Assembly (NCBI RefSeq): GCF_000686125.1
Contig: NZ_JMMA01000002.1
Span: forward strand, 1-64,000
From: Ruminococcus sp. NK3A76
GTDB taxonomy: Bacteria; Bacillota; Clostridia; Oscillospirales; Ruminococcaceae
DNA length: 64,000 nucleotides
Reading direction: 5' to 3'
In this document: positions 26,471-35,700 of the stretch, piece by piece
How the letters are laid out: every line of letters begins with the position of its first letter
Position numbering within the stretch: the stretch's first letter is position 1
Notes under the pieces: generated by a model
What the model was told of the DNA's origin: nothing
The model's input: the letters and a program-made list of their open reading frames with translations, nothing else
Database searches by the model: none
Position numbers and translations under genes: made by a program

Positions 26471-27673
26471 ATGCTTTTGTCACTTGCGATCATTTTTCTT
26501 GTCGGGCTGTCGGCTGCGGCGATCATGAACAAGATAGGCCTGCCACGGATCATCGGTATGCTCGGTGTGGGCATCATTGTCAGCCCGTATTTGCTTGACC
26601 TGCTCGATGAAAAGATACTCGGCATCTCGTCCGAGCTTCGACAGACAGCGCTTATCATAATACTCATCCGTGCAGGGCTGACGCTAAATATCTCTGACCT
26701 TAAAAAAGTCGGGAGGCCTGCCGTGATGATGTCGTTTGTGCCTGCCTGCTTTGAGATAGCAGGGTATGTTCTGCTCGCACCATTGCTGCTTGACGTGACT
26801 CGTATTGAGGCGGCTGTTATGGGAGCAGTGCTCAGTGCAGTATCGCCGGCGGTGGTCGTGCCGAGAATGGTGCGGCTGATAGAAGAAAAGGCCGGCACAA
26901 AGAAAAGCATTCCGCAGATGATACTTGCAGGCGCTTCGTGTGATGACATTTTTGTCATCGTGCTGTTCTCGACGTTTGTGACTATGGCGCAGGGCGGCTC
27001 GGCAAAGGTGAGCGATCTTCTGGATATCCCAGTATCTATACTGCTTGGCGTTGTGCTTGGCAGTGCGGCAGGTGTGGTGCTGTTCTTTGTTTTTGAAGCT
27101 GCACACAAGCACGGCTCAAAGATACGAAACACCGCAAAGGTTATCGTGATCCTCGGCACGGCATTTCTGCTCATGTCAGTCGAGAGCCTTGCCAAACCCT
27201 ATGTTGCAGTCTCGGGACTGCTTGCGGTAGTTGCTATGGCGTGTGTTATCAAGCTAAAAGGGAATAAGTCGGTATCCTCACGGCTGTCTGAGAAATTCGG
27301 CAAGCTGTGGATAGGCGCTGAGTGCCTGCTGTTCGTGCTTGTGGGGGCGGCGGTCGATGTGCGCTACACGCTGACAGCAGGAGTTTCGGCGCTGGCTATG
27401 ATATTTGCAGCGCTCGCTTTCAGAGCGGTGGGTGTATGCCTTTGCATGACAGGCACAGAGCTTAATATAAAAGAGCGTGCTTTCTGCGTGATAGCATATC
27501 TCCCTAAAGCCACAGTCCAGGCGGCTATCGGCTCGGTGCCGCTGTCGCTGGGGCTTGACTGCGGAAAAACGGTGCTGTCAGTAGCGGTGCTTGCGATACT
27601 GATAACAGCACCTCTCGGGGCGATAGGCATTGACAAGACCTGCAAGAGATTTCTTGAAACGCCGAAGCAGTGA
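26471..27673 (+). CDS. CPA-family Na+/H+ antiporter under fluoride control
   Basis: 400 residues from the ATG at 26471 (TTTGGAGGG upstream). About 11-12 membrane segments, the first being LLSLAIIFLVGLSAAAIM. The family-typical motifs are LPRIIGMLGVGIIVSP, IRAGLTLN, SAVSPAVVVPRM and the ASCDDIF stretch (paired acidic residues, ~155-165), as in NhaP/KefB-like cation:proton antiporters. Antiporters are a known class of fluoride riboswitch targets; they help restore ion or pH balance when HF dissociates in the cytoplasm. It is monocistronic. Confidence 0.88.
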   Translation: MLLSLAIIFLVGLSAAAIMNKIGLPRIIGMLGVGIIVSPYLLDLLDEKILGISSELRQTALIIILIRAGLTLNISDLKKVGRPAVMMSFVPACFEIAGYVLLAPLLLDVTRIEAAVMGAVLSAVSPAVVVPRMVRLIEEKAGTKKSIPQMILAGASCDDIFVIVLFSTFVTMAQGGSAKVSDLLDIPVSILLGVVLGSAAGVVLFFVFEAAHKHGSKIRNTAKVIVILGTAFLLMSVESLAKPYVAVSGLLAVVAMACVIKLKGNKSVSSRLSEKFGKLWIGAECLLFVLVGAAVDVRYTLTAGVSALAMIFAALAFRAVGVCLCMTGTELNIKERAFCVIAYLPKATVQAAIGSVPLSLGLDCGKTVLSVAVLAILITAPLGAIGIDKTCKRFLETPKQ

Positions 27674-27706
27674 GCAGCCGACAGGCAGCTCATCAGTGCT
27701 CCGAGC

Positions 27707-27930
27707 TTACACGCCCTTGGCCTTTGGCTTGGGCTTAGGCTGCTCGGGCTTCTCGAATGTGGGCTTTACCTTTCTTCCCTTTTTGGTGTTCGGGTCGCCG
27801 TACTGCGACTTGACTCCTCTTATCTCGCCCTCGGTGAACATCTCAAATGTATCCCTCTTGGATTTGGCTGCGAGCTGTTCAAACTTGGCCTTTTCTTCCT
27901 CGGTCGCTCTGTTTTCGCTTACCTTAAGCA
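27707..27930 (-). pseudogene. C-terminal gene fragment
   Basis: The minus strand reads ENRATEEEKAKFEQLAAKSK through a Lys/Pro-rich tail PKPKPKAKGV and a TAA, with coding-like codon use but no start or upstream domain. It looks like the tail of a lost protein. Together with the next two entries it marks a scar of gene debris between the antiporter and purC. Confidence 0.4.
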
Positions 27931-27937
27931 GATATAT

Positions 27938-28072
27938 ATGAACGTATACTACGGCAGGACATTCACAGAAACAGAAAAGCCCGTTGCAGGGCAGATAGAA
28001 GTCACAGCCGACAGCAAGGATTTCAAGCAGGCTTTCTACCGTGCTGTAAGCAGCGGTAAAAAGAGAGTATAA
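27938..28072 (+). CDS. Short ORF or gene remnant
   Basis: 44 residues, MNVYYGRTFTETEKPVAGQI through AVSSGKKRV, with good codon use but no clear ribosome site. It lies just upstream of the kinase remnant at 28088 and may be the tail of a truncated gene. Confidence 0.35.
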   Translation: MNVYYGRTFTETEKPVAGQIEVTADSKDFKQAFYRAVSSGKKRV

Positions 28073-28087
28073 AAGGAGGTAGGCAAT

Positions 28088-28195
28088 ATGAATCTTGATC
28101 GTGTTATCGCTGTAAGAAATACCAAGACAGTATATCGTGACGGCGACAAGTGCATAAAGGTATTACCCACGGCGAAAAGAACAAGGCTCAGGTAG
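28088..28195 (+). pseudogene. N-terminal remnant of a phosphotransferase-like gene
   Basis: AAAGGAGG precedes MNLDRVIAVRNTKTVYRDGD-KCIKV, which resembles the start of the TIGR02172-type aminoglycoside-phosphotransferase-like family. The frame collapses after KV; another frame continues THGEKNKAQVDAYGREALEK to 28248. A deletion or frameshift has destroyed the gene. Confidence 0.4.
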
Positions 28196-28281
28196 ATGCA
28201 TACGGCAGAGAGGCTCTTGAAAAGACTATCACCGATGCGGTGGTATAAATTGTTTATTCCTATCCTCAAATAGAATAAAAT

Positions 28282-28326
28282 GCGAAAAGGCAATGCTGTG
28301 CTGACTGTGCGGTGTTGCTTTTTTGT
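28282..28326 (+). terminator. Hairpin with T-run
   Basis: AAAAGGCAATGCTGTGC pairs, with some G-U pairs, with the arm TGTGCGGTGTTGCTTTTT, followed by TTTG. Confidence 0.5.
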
Positions 28327-28443
28327 TTGGAGTCCCCGGGGAAACGGGCAAGATGCCCCGTTCAGGTGTCAAACACACACATCTTAGCCGCCGTGATTTT
28401 TAACCGGCGGTAAAATTGTTAACAACTTTTCAAAAATTGGTTA

Positions 28444-28472
28444 TTGAACATGGAGGTATACTCTGCTATAAT
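28444..28472 (+). promoter_or_regulatory. SigA-type promoter of purC
   Basis: TTGAAC and TATAAT with a 17-base spacer. The ~130-base leader contains a hairpin ATACAGT/ACTGTAT (28528-28564). No known purine riboswitch is recognised. The stretch 28330-28440 holds only small hairpins. Confidence 0.7.
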
Positions 28473-28609
28473 ATATATACAAGGGCAATATCGCCCGGAA
28501 TATGGCTTTATCTGTATTTTAAAACGCATACAGTCTGTGGGCTAAGATGCTCATGCGCACTGTATAGCTGTATTGATAGCTGAAAAGAAAGGGTAAGAGG
28601 TGTTTTATC

Positions 28610-29467
28610 ATGAAGAAGATCATTTCAGGCAAGGTCAGGGAAGTATACGAAACAGACGGCGGCGAGCTTGTGCTCGTAACAACAGACAGGATCTCGGCTT
28701 TTGACGTTATACTTGATTCTACTGTTCCCGGCAAGGGCAAGGCGCTCAACCAGATAGCGCTTTACTGGTTCGACCTTACAAAGGATATTATCCCCAACCA
28801 CATAATCTCCGACAAGCTCGAAGATATGCCTGCTGAGTTTGCTGACAAGGAAAAGTATGAGGGCAGGACAATACTAACAAAGAAGCTGAAGATGCTCCCT
28901 TATGAATTTATCGTAAGAGGCTATATGTTCGGCAGTATGTGGGAAGACTACAAGAAGACCGGCGCTTACTGCGGCCAGCCTATAGAGGGCGAGTATCAGC
29001 TTGCACAGAAGCTCGCAGAGCCCATGGTGACACCTTCCGTAAAGAACAGCGAAGGCCATGACGAGAACATAACTCTCGACAGGCTCAGAGCTGAGATAGG
29101 CGAGGATGAAGCAAACAAGATAGCTGACATCTGCGTAAAGATATACAACACCTGCTATGAGGACGCAAAGAAGAAGGGTCTTATCATAGCTGACACAAAG
29201 TTTGAGTTCGGTTATGACGAGAACGGTGTGCTTACGATAGGCGACGAGGTAATGACACCTGACTCCAGCCGTTTCTGGGCTGCTGAGGATTACAAGACAG
29301 GCGTTTCACCGAGATCCTACGACAAGCAGTTCGTTCGTGACTGGCTTATCGAGAATAACCTTAAGGGCGTAACACCTGCACCCAAGCTCCCTGACGAGGT
29401 AGTTGAAAAGACAGCTGCTCTCTACAAGGAGTGCTTCACAAAGATCACAGGCAAGGCTGATTACTGA
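28610..29467 (+). CDS. purC: Phosphoribosylaminoimidazole-succinocarboxamide synthase
   Basis: 285 residues, close to the usual length for the longer bacterial forms. It joins CAIR and aspartate with ATP in purine synthesis. Family motifs are visible: GKVREVYETDGGELVLVTTD at the N-terminus, RISAFDVIL, the substrate region ILTKKLKMLPYEFIVRGYMF-GS, ADTKFEFGYDENG and DEVMTPDSSRFW, ending with DKQFVRDWL. The ATG follows AAAGGGTAAGAGG. It stands alone; no other pur genes lie within the window. Confidence 0.97.
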   Translation: MKKIISGKVREVYETDGGELVLVTTDRISAFDVILDSTVPGKGKALNQIALYWFDLTKDIIPNHIISDKLEDMPAEFADKEKYEGRTILTKKLKMLPYEFIVRGYMFGSMWEDYKKTGAYCGQPIEGEYQLAQKLAEPMVTPSVKNSEGHDENITLDRLRAEIGEDEANKIADICVKIYNTCYEDAKKKGLIIADTKFEFGYDENGVLTIGDEVMTPDSSRFWAAEDYKTGVSPRSYDKQFVRDWLIENNLKGVTPAPKLPDEVVEKTAALYKECFTKITGKADY

Positions 29468-29492
29468 TACTCAGGATATACCTGCGGTTTAC

Positions 29493-29521
29493 TTGACGTA
29501 TAACGAGAGTTATGCTATAAT
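29493..29521 (+). promoter_or_regulatory. SigA-type promoter for the small ORF
   Basis: TTGACG and TATAAT with a 17-base spacer, 33 bases before the ATG at 29554. Confidence 0.75.
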
Positions 29522-29553
29522 AATGACAACATCAAAGAAAGGAGCGAACTGAA

Positions 29554-29697
29554 ATGAGCAAGCTGATAAAGTTAATGATGTATTACATGAACGGTCTGCA
29601 TATTGCTGTAATAAAGAGCCTTTTCCTCGAACCGGAAGAGACTGACTTTGTGCTGCGTGCAGATAAAAAGTGTTTGCATTTCAGGGCGCTCGCTTAG
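29554..29697 (+). CDS. Small orphan protein, 47 residues
   Basis: MSKLIKLMMYYMNGLHIAVI followed by KSLFLEPEETDFVLRADKKC and LHFRALA. It has a promoter, a strong site (AAAGGAGCGAAC) and a terminator, so it is very likely expressed. It has an amphipathic or hydrophobic N-terminal half; no family is recognised. Confidence 0.65.
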   Translation: MSKLIKLMMYYMNGLHIAVIKSLFLEPEETDFVLRADKKCLHFRALA

Positions 29698-29718
29698 TGC
29701 GTTGTTCTGATATGTCAA

Positions 29719-29754
29719 AACACCGTCTGCGTGCTGCGCAGGCGGTGTTTTTTT
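29719..29754 (+). terminator. Rho-independent terminator
   Basis: AACACCG-TCTGCG stem with CGCAGG-CGGTGTT, then T7. Confidence 0.8.
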
Positions 29755-29794
29755 GCGTCTTTGATACAACATACTAAGAAAGGAGATGTCTGAT

Positions 29795-30019
29795 ATGCCG
29801 GTGATAGATACTCAGGCAACAGGTATTAACATAAAGAACATGATAAAAGCCAGAGGCTTCAAGATAGCCGATGTACAGCGCAGGTGCGGATTCAACACTC
29901 CGCAGGCCATTTTCAAGTGGATGCGTGGCGACGCTGTGCCGACTATCGACAACATGGTGATAATAGCCGAGATGTTCGGCGTGACCATCGACGAGATAAT
30001 CGTCGTAAAAATGATCTGA
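29795..30019 (+). CDS. XRE-type HTH regulator
   Basis: 74 residues from the ATG at 29795; the ATG at 29786 abuts the AAAGGAG site and is less likely. A single HTH_3 domain fills the protein: IKNMIKARGFKIADVQRRCG, then TPQAIFKWMRGDAVPTIDNM and VIIAEMFGVTIDEIIV. It resembles small regulators of mobile or defence islands. A hairpin AGCCGCA/TGCGGCT follows (30041-30061). The gene directly precedes the odd tRNA cassette. Confidence 0.8.
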   Translation: MPVIDTQATGINIKNMIKARGFKIADVQRRCGFNTPQAIFKWMRGDAVPTIDNMVIIAEMFGVTIDEIIVVKMI

Positions 30020-30068
30020 CTGCGTGTTTTTAGCAGCTATAGCCGCATATTCCGTGCGGCTTTGATAT

Positions 30069-30144
30069 GTCCGTGTGGTGAAATGGCAGACACACCCGGC
30101 TAAGAACCGGCACACTCGGAGTTTTGATCTCCCCACGGACACCA
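30069..30144 (+). tRNA. Atypical tRNA, anticodon AAG (Leu codon CUU), class I shape
   Basis: 76 bases with encoded CCA. Acceptor GTCCGTG/CACGGAC; D stem GTG/CAC with GG in the loop; anticodon loop CTAAGAA gives AAG. Odd points: bacterial tRNA-Leu should have a long variable arm but this has only five bases; the T loop is TTTTGAT (T56 instead of C56); the outer pairs of the anticodon and T stems are C-C mismatches. Either a specialised or a decaying tRNA. Confidence 0.6.
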
Positions 30145-30147
30145 TAC

Positions 30148-30223
30148 GGCGGATTCGTCTAACAGGACAGGACACAAGACCTTCATTCTTGTAATACGGG
30201 TTCGACTCCCGTATCCGTTACCA
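30148..30223 (+). tRNA. Atypical tRNA-Glu (TTC)
   Basis: 76 bases with encoded CCA. Acceptor GGCGGAT/ATCCGTT (two G-U pairs), D arm GTCT/GGAC, anticodon stem CAAGA/TCTTG with loop CCTTCAT (anticodon TTC), T arm ACGGG-TTCGACT-CCCGT. Position 33 is C instead of the near-universal U. Confidence 0.7.
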
Positions 30224-30298
30224 GGTGATCGTCGTCCAGTGGCAGGACGTCAGTTTGTGGGTCTGAAAATGAGAGTTCGATTCTCTCCGATCACCCCA
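30224..30298 (+). tRNA. tRNA-His (GTG), divergent
   Basis: Starts directly after the CCA of the previous tRNA. It has the His-specific extra G-1 paired with C73, acceptor GTGATCG/CGATCAC, anticodon GTG, T arm GAGAG-TTCGATT-CTCTC, and encoded CCA. One anticodon-stem pair is T-T. Confidence 0.82.
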
Positions 30299-30307
30299 CC
30301 ATATAAT

Positions 30308-30340
30308 AAAAAAAGCCTGATCGTGCAGGCTTTTTTTATT
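30308..30340 (+). terminator. Rho-independent terminator after the tRNA cassette
   Basis: AAAAAAAGCCTG/CAGGCTTTTTTT; bidirectional, also serving the convergent phosphatase gene. Confidence 0.85.
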
Positions 30341-30362
30341 TGCAAGGCTTTGAGTGCAAAGC

Positions 30363-30812
30363 TCAGATAAGAGATCTGAGAAGCCCCTCGCAGCCCTGCA
30401 TTATATCATCGAATGCAACATCAAATCTGCGTGAATACCACGGGTCTGAGACATCACGGGAGATGCCTGCATATTCCATGAGCATATGCAGCTTGCCCTC
30501 ACTGTCGCCGCCCAGGATATCCCTTGCACGGCGGAGGTTGCTTTTATCCATGACCACAAAGAGGTCGTAGTTTTCATGATCAGAGTGCTTAAGCTGCACA
30601 GCGTAGTGCTCGCTAAACGGTATGCCCCGTCTTTTGAGTTCGTTCTTTGCAGGGGGATAGATACCGTTGCCTATCTCCTCGGTGCTGACAGCGCACGAGG
30701 CTATCAGGAAGTCGTCTTCCAGCCCCTCACGCCGCACCAGTTCTTTCATTATGAATTCTGCCATGGGCGAACGGCAGATATTACCGTGGCAGACGAACAT
30801 TATCCTGATCAT
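30363..30812 (-). CDS. Low-molecular-weight protein tyrosine phosphatase
   Basis: 149 residues. The P-loop CHGNICRSPMAE (C-x5-R-S, ~8-19) and the general-acid motif DPWY (~122-125) are intact, and VVMDKSNLRRA is also conserved. It dephosphorylates protein tyrosines (often kinases for polysaccharide export) or arginines. It stands alone on the minus strand, convergent with the tRNA cassette. The ATG at 30812 has AAAGGAAC upstream. Confidence 0.93.
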   Translation of the reverse strand: MIRIMFVCHGNICRSPMAEFIMKELVRREGLEDDFLIASCAVSTEEIGNGIYPPAKNELKRRGIPFSEHYAVQLKHSDHENYDLFVVMDKSNLRRARDILGGDSEGKLHMLMEYAGISRDVSDPWYSRRFDVAFDDIMQGCEGLLRSLI

Positions 30813-31009
30813 TGCTGTTAAGTTCCTTTCTTTTCCGATATTTCAGGCTTTTCTGTGATTTCTGATTTGTGCAAATCAAGCGTTTTTTCAATTCTTCTTG
30901 TATTATCTCAGCAATTAATATCTCCTATTCTATTATTAGTATAACATAATATCATTGCATTTTCAATCCCTTACAAGATTCTGCCGTTTAAAAAGCATAC
31001 GGTCGTCTA

Positions 31010-31038
31010 TTGATAAATGCAGCCAAGTGTGGTATAAT
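31010..31038 (+). promoter_or_regulatory. SigA-type promoter of the isochorismatase-like gene
   Basis: TTGATA and TATAAT with a 17-base spacer. The 30813-31009 stretch otherwise shows no feature. Confidence 0.7.
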
Positions 31039-31122
31039 TGGAATTGACAGAGCGTTTCCTGCCATTTTGGGACGTGATCTATTATTACAGTATTCTTCAT
31101 ACAAGGAGATAAGGAGAAACAC

Positions 31123-31841
31123 ATGATACTATTGGTTGTAGATACACAAAAGGGCTGTTTTAACGAAAGGCTGTATTCGTTTGAAAGGGTAAGAAACAAC
31201 ATTAAACAGCTAATTGCAGCGGCAAGAGAAAACAATGTTGAGGTCGTATATGTTCAGCATGATGACGGCCCGGGTACCAGTCTTGACAAGTCTGCGGACA
31301 ACTATGAGATATACGAGGAATTTGCTCCGAGAGACGGTGAAAAACGTTTTGAAAAGAATGTAAACAGCGCTTTCCACCCGATGACAGTATTAAGGCAACA
31401 CCGCACAAAGACCGCCTGAAGGCTTTGTACGCAACTTACTTGCATCTTTTCCGTCATATTACACATTTTTTCCTTGAAATACGGTAGTATTCCTTCGGAA
31501 AATCTGTGCGATCTGACGAAAAAGCTGACTGCGCAATTTGCGCACAATCTTCGTGCGGTGTTGCCTTAACGGAATACCTGAATTCTAAAGGTGAAAAAGA
31601 TATCATAATCATCGGTGTATCGACAGACTATTGTATGGACGCAACAATAAAAAGCGGTTTTGAAAAAGGGTTTAATATGATCGTTCCTTCATACACAAAT
31701 TCGACCTATGATAACCCATATTTTGATAAGGAAACTGCCTACAGGTATTTTAATGAATTTATGTGGAAAGATCGTTACGCAAAGACAATTACAGTTGAGC
31801 AAGCGATACAGCTGTTACAAGGAGACATAGACGATGTTTGA
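31123..31841 (+). pseudogene. Isochorismatase-family hydrolase broken by a MITE
   Basis: First part (from 31123, AAGGAGAAACAC upstream): MILLVVDTQKGCFNERLYSF through NSAFHPMTVL, with the family's catalytic Asp (VVDTQ) and later Lys (FEKNVNSAF). Second part (from 31570): TEYLNSKGEKDIIIIGVSTD-YCMDATI, with the catalytic Cys. Removing the 172-bp element and one TTAA restores M-T-V-L-T-E-Y-L, giving a ~180-residue nicotinamidase/isochorismatase-like enzyme. The 176-bp insertion shifts the frame, so the enzyme is lost. Confidence 0.9.
31394..31565. mobile_element. MITE copy B, 172 bp, TTAA target duplication
   Basis: Same termini and, by eye, the same full sequence as copy A; TTAA at 31390-31393 and 31566-31569. 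Identity of the two copies implies recent movement or conversion. Confidence 0.92.
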
Positions 31842-32223
31842 AAGTGAATACGCAAAAACCGAATATATTGAGAAAGACAATGCGGTATTTCACGTCTGGA
31901 AGAAAGAAGCCCACTTTGACGATTACCGTGAGCCTGTCAATGCATCGCTTAAATTGCTAAGAGAACATCAGGGCAGCATTTTCATAGTCGATGCAAGGAA
32001 CGGATTTGAAGATGTAAAGGAAGATGTCGAGTGGGGTTTTACATACTTTCTGCCCGAATTAAAGAAAACAGGCTGTAAGATATGGGGCTTCATACTGCCC
32101 GAAGTATCCGATATAGAGGGCGAGATCGACCTGTGGACTGCTGAGATAAAAAAGAATTTCAAGGTCATCAGGGCTTGTTCCTATGAAGAAATAGTGAAAG
32201 AGGCAGATAGTAAACTATACTGA
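31834..32223 (+). CDS. Conserved hypothetical protein, 129 residues
   Basis: Begins MFESEYAKTEYIEKDNAVFH and overlaps the broken hydrolase by 8 bases with GGAG upstream, so they were one operon. Alternating strands and helices (IFIVDARNGFEDVKEDVEWG, ...KVIRACSYEEI) suggest a small alpha/beta, SpoIIAA/STAS-like fold, but this is a guess. It may lose expression by polarity from the upstream insertion. Confidence 0.7.
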   Translation: MFESEYAKTEYIEKDNAVFHVWKKEAHFDDYREPVNASLKLLREHQGSIFIVDARNGFEDVKEDVEWGFTYFLPELKKTGCKIWGFILPEVSDIEGEIDLWTAEIKKNFKVIRACSYEEIVKEADSKLY

Positions 32224-32241
32224 TTTAAGGAGTTAAAACCT

Positions 32242-32664
32242 ATGGGAGTTGTTGCTGTTTTAGCAGGATCAGTTTTGGCAATCTTTCAGGTGTTGACCTT
32301 GTTCGCTATTATCAGGGATATCAAAAGAATGATTGTGTGCACAGAAAAAGTTGATGCCCGGGTAGAGTCTGTAACAGAGAAAGAGAAAGAATATAAAGAT
32401 TCTAAAACAGGTAAAGTGAAACGTAAATACAGTTATAGAGTTACGTTTAGATTTGAATATAATGGTCAGACTTATACGTCAACTCATGTTTACGAAAAGC
32501 GTTGCAGCTATTTCAAAAATCAGGATACAGAGATCAAAATAAATCCACGTAAACCAGGTGAAAGCTGGACAAAGGGCGAGCTTAAGGATCTCTTATCATT
32601 ATTCTTATTAATACCGCTTTATGTGTTTTTTGATTATCTGTATGTAATATGTGTGTTTAAATAA
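32242..32664 (+). CDS. DUF3592-type membrane protein
   Basis: 140 residues: an N-terminal helix (~3-24), a beta-rich domain with TFRFEYNGQTYTSTHVYEKR and NPRKPGESW (~60-110), and a C-terminal helix (~118-138). This is the layout of DUF3592 proteins. Function unknown. AAGGAGTTAAAACC precedes the ATG. Confidence 0.7.
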   Translation: MGVVAVLAGSVLAIFQVLTLFAIIRDIKRMIVCTEKVDARVESVTEKEKEYKDSKTGKVKRKYSYRVTFRFEYNGQTYTSTHVYEKRCSYFKNQDTEIKINPRKPGESWTKGELKDLLSLFLLIPLYVFFDYLYVICVFK

Positions 32665-32723
32665 AGCGTCATGCTGAGCTTGTGGAAAAGAGACCTGCGA
32701 AAATCAGATGGAGGTGAATATCA

Positions 32724-35700
32724 ATGGAGCCTGAGCTGAAAATACGAATGGACTGTAAGGCACAGATAAACCTTGCAATGCAGCAGAATTATATTCCTTT
32801 GATAAGATGTATATATATCACCAATCAGGGAGAACAAGCTGTCGGGAATATACATATAAAAATATCATTCTCGCCTGAATTTGCAAAAGAGTTTGAAGCG
32901 GATATAGCTGCAATAGAGCCCGGAGAGACCATTGAGATATCACCTGTAAGGATAATCATATCACCTGATATGCTGTCAGATCTGACTGAACGTATGTCGG
33001 GAACGATCAGCATAACCGTTACCGGGAACGGGAAGATAATAGCGACAGATACAGCTGATATAACGCTGCTCGCTGCCGATCAGTGGATCGGTATGAATAT
33101 CATGCCTGAGCTTACCGCAGCATACATTACACCAAATCACCCTGCGGTGCTGCAGACAGTAAACAAAGCCGCACATTATCTTATGAAGTGGACAGGCAGC
33201 CCTTCCTTTACAGGTTATCAGACACAGGATCCCAATGCTGTAAAGCTGCAAATGGCTGCGATATACGCTGCGTTACAGGAGGAAAACATCGCATATACCA
33301 TGCCGCCTGCAAGCTATGAACTTACAGGGCAGCGTATCCGGCTTCCATATACGGTTATAGAGCAAAAATGCGGCACCTGTCTTGATCTTTCGCTGCTTTT
33401 TGCATCTTGTGCAGAAGCGGTCGGGCTTTACCCTGTGCTTATATTTATAAAAGGCCACGCATTTTCCGGCTGCTGGCTTGAAGATGAGACTTTTTCAGAT
33501 TGTGTCATTGATGATATTGCAGCAGTATCAAAGAGGATGGCAGACGGTATCAATTCCATATGCCTTGTGGAATGCACCGACTTTGTTGCCGGAAAGAATT
33601 ATGATTTTGACAGGGCTGTAAAGCACGCAAATGATGCTCTGCTTATCCCTGAAAACTTTGCTATCGCACTTGATATACAGCGCTGCAGAGGCAACGGCAT
33701 CAGACCGCTCCCAGTGCAGGCAGACGGGAAATACTCTTTTGCAGGCTTTGGTGAAAGAAGCGAAAGCTCCATTACATCTACACCGTCGCTTATTGATCTT
33801 GAAAACCTGAGAGTTGCTGATACACAAGCAAACAAAAACGTGACCAAGCAGGACATATGGGAGCGCAAGCTGCTTGATCTTTCGCTTAGGAACAGCCTTA
33901 TCAATTTCAGGCCACGCACATTAAGCATACAGCTTGTGGCAGCCGATCTCTGCAGACTTGAAGACGAGCTTGCAAGGGGCGAGACTTTTAAAATAATGCC
34001 TGCGCCTACCGAACTCAGCCTTGCTTTATCCGATGCTAAGATATATGAGATCGAAAATGAAAAAGATCTTGTTATGACCATTGCAGAGGCCGAATTCAAA
34101 AACCGAAGGATAAGAACGTTTTTAAAGGGATCTGATCTTGATACGGCGCTTAAAAGCCTGCATAGAAAAGCCAGACTCTCTCTTGAAGAAAATGGTGCGA
34201 ATACCCTTTATCTTGCACTCGGATTCTTACGCTGGTATGAGACCGATAAAAGCATAAAGAGCAGATATGCGCCTTTAGTGCTCGTTCCTGTTGATATTAT
34301 CAGAAAAATATCCGACAATGCATATTCGATAAGGATAAGAAGCGAAGATACTCAGATGAATATAACCCTGCTTGAAATGCTAAGGCAGGATTTCGGAATA
34401 AATATCGGCGGTCTTGACCCGTTGCCTACAGATGAGAGCGGCGTGGATCTTCAGCTGGTATTCAACACCATACGCAGGGCTATAATCTCACATGACCGCT
34501 GGGACGTTGAGGAGATAGCTTTCCTCGGGCAGTTCTCTTTTGGCCGCTTTATTATGTGGAACGATATTCGCAACCGAAGTGAAGAACTCAGGAATAACAA
34601 GGTCGTTTTATCACTTATAAACGGCAAAATGGAATGGCAGGCAAAGAACACAGAGATATCACCGTCCGAGATAGACGACAGGATATCTCCTGATGAAATG
34701 GCTGTTCCCACCAGTGTTGACTCATCACAGCTTGCGGCGATATATGCTGCCGGCGAGGGTGAGAGCTTTGTGCTGCACGGACCGCCCGGAACAGGCAAAT
34801 CACAGACTATCACAAATATGATAGCAAATGCTCTTTATCACGGCAAGTCGGTTTTATTCGTTGCTGAGAAAATGGCAGCTCTTTCTGTTGTTCAGAACCG
34901 TTTGAAAAACCTGGGGCTTGACCCGTTCTGTCTGGAGCTGCATTCAAACAAAGCACAGAAACGTGCCGTGCTCGATCAGCTTGAACAGGTGTTGTCTTTA
35001 GGTCATATAAAAAGTCCTGCCGAATATGAAGAACAGGCCTCACGGCTGAAAGCAGAGCGTCAGGAGCTCAAACAGATAATGACGGCGCTCCATCAGCCCC
35101 GGCCTGTCGGAATGTCGCTGTATAATGCAATAGTTTCGTTTGATAATAATAAAATATATGACGGCAGGATCACTCTTGAAAACAGTTTCAGCGAGACAAT
35201 AACAAGCGAGAAGTATCAAAACGCAATTGAGCTTATAAGGCGGATATCCGTAGCAGGCAAAGAGATAGGCGGCCTTGCTTCATCACCGCTTAAGCATTAT
35301 TGCAGGATAGATTATTCTTTTGATATAAGAAATGAGTTTTCTGCCGATGCTGAGATGCTCTTACAGCTTACAGAGACTTTTGAAAGATCGTTTGATTCTT
35401 TTTTTGCTTTGACGGGCATAAATGGTAATAAGAGCTATGGATACATAAAGAACATAACTGAGCTGACAAGGCTTATACTTACAGGCGAATACTTTGTCTC
35501 TGCAATTAATGAAGACACACCTGTAACGGAATATACAGAAGATCTTGATATGCTTATCAAACGCCTTAAAGAATTACAGGAGCTAAAAAGCACACTTATT
35601 GCAGCGTTTGATCAAAGCATACTCACGGCCGATGCAGAAAGCATGAGGCTCAGTTGGAAAACCAACGAACAGAAATGGTTTATTCCCAAAGCACTTGGAA

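Noticed and set aside
28300-28609. Possible purine or preQ1 riboswitch before purC
   Set aside because: Hairpins are present but no conserved aptamer core could be matched.
30963-31235. 90-residue minus-strand frame opposite the isochorismatase gene
   Set aside because: Shadow of the real gene; covers its promoter and start and has no family pattern.
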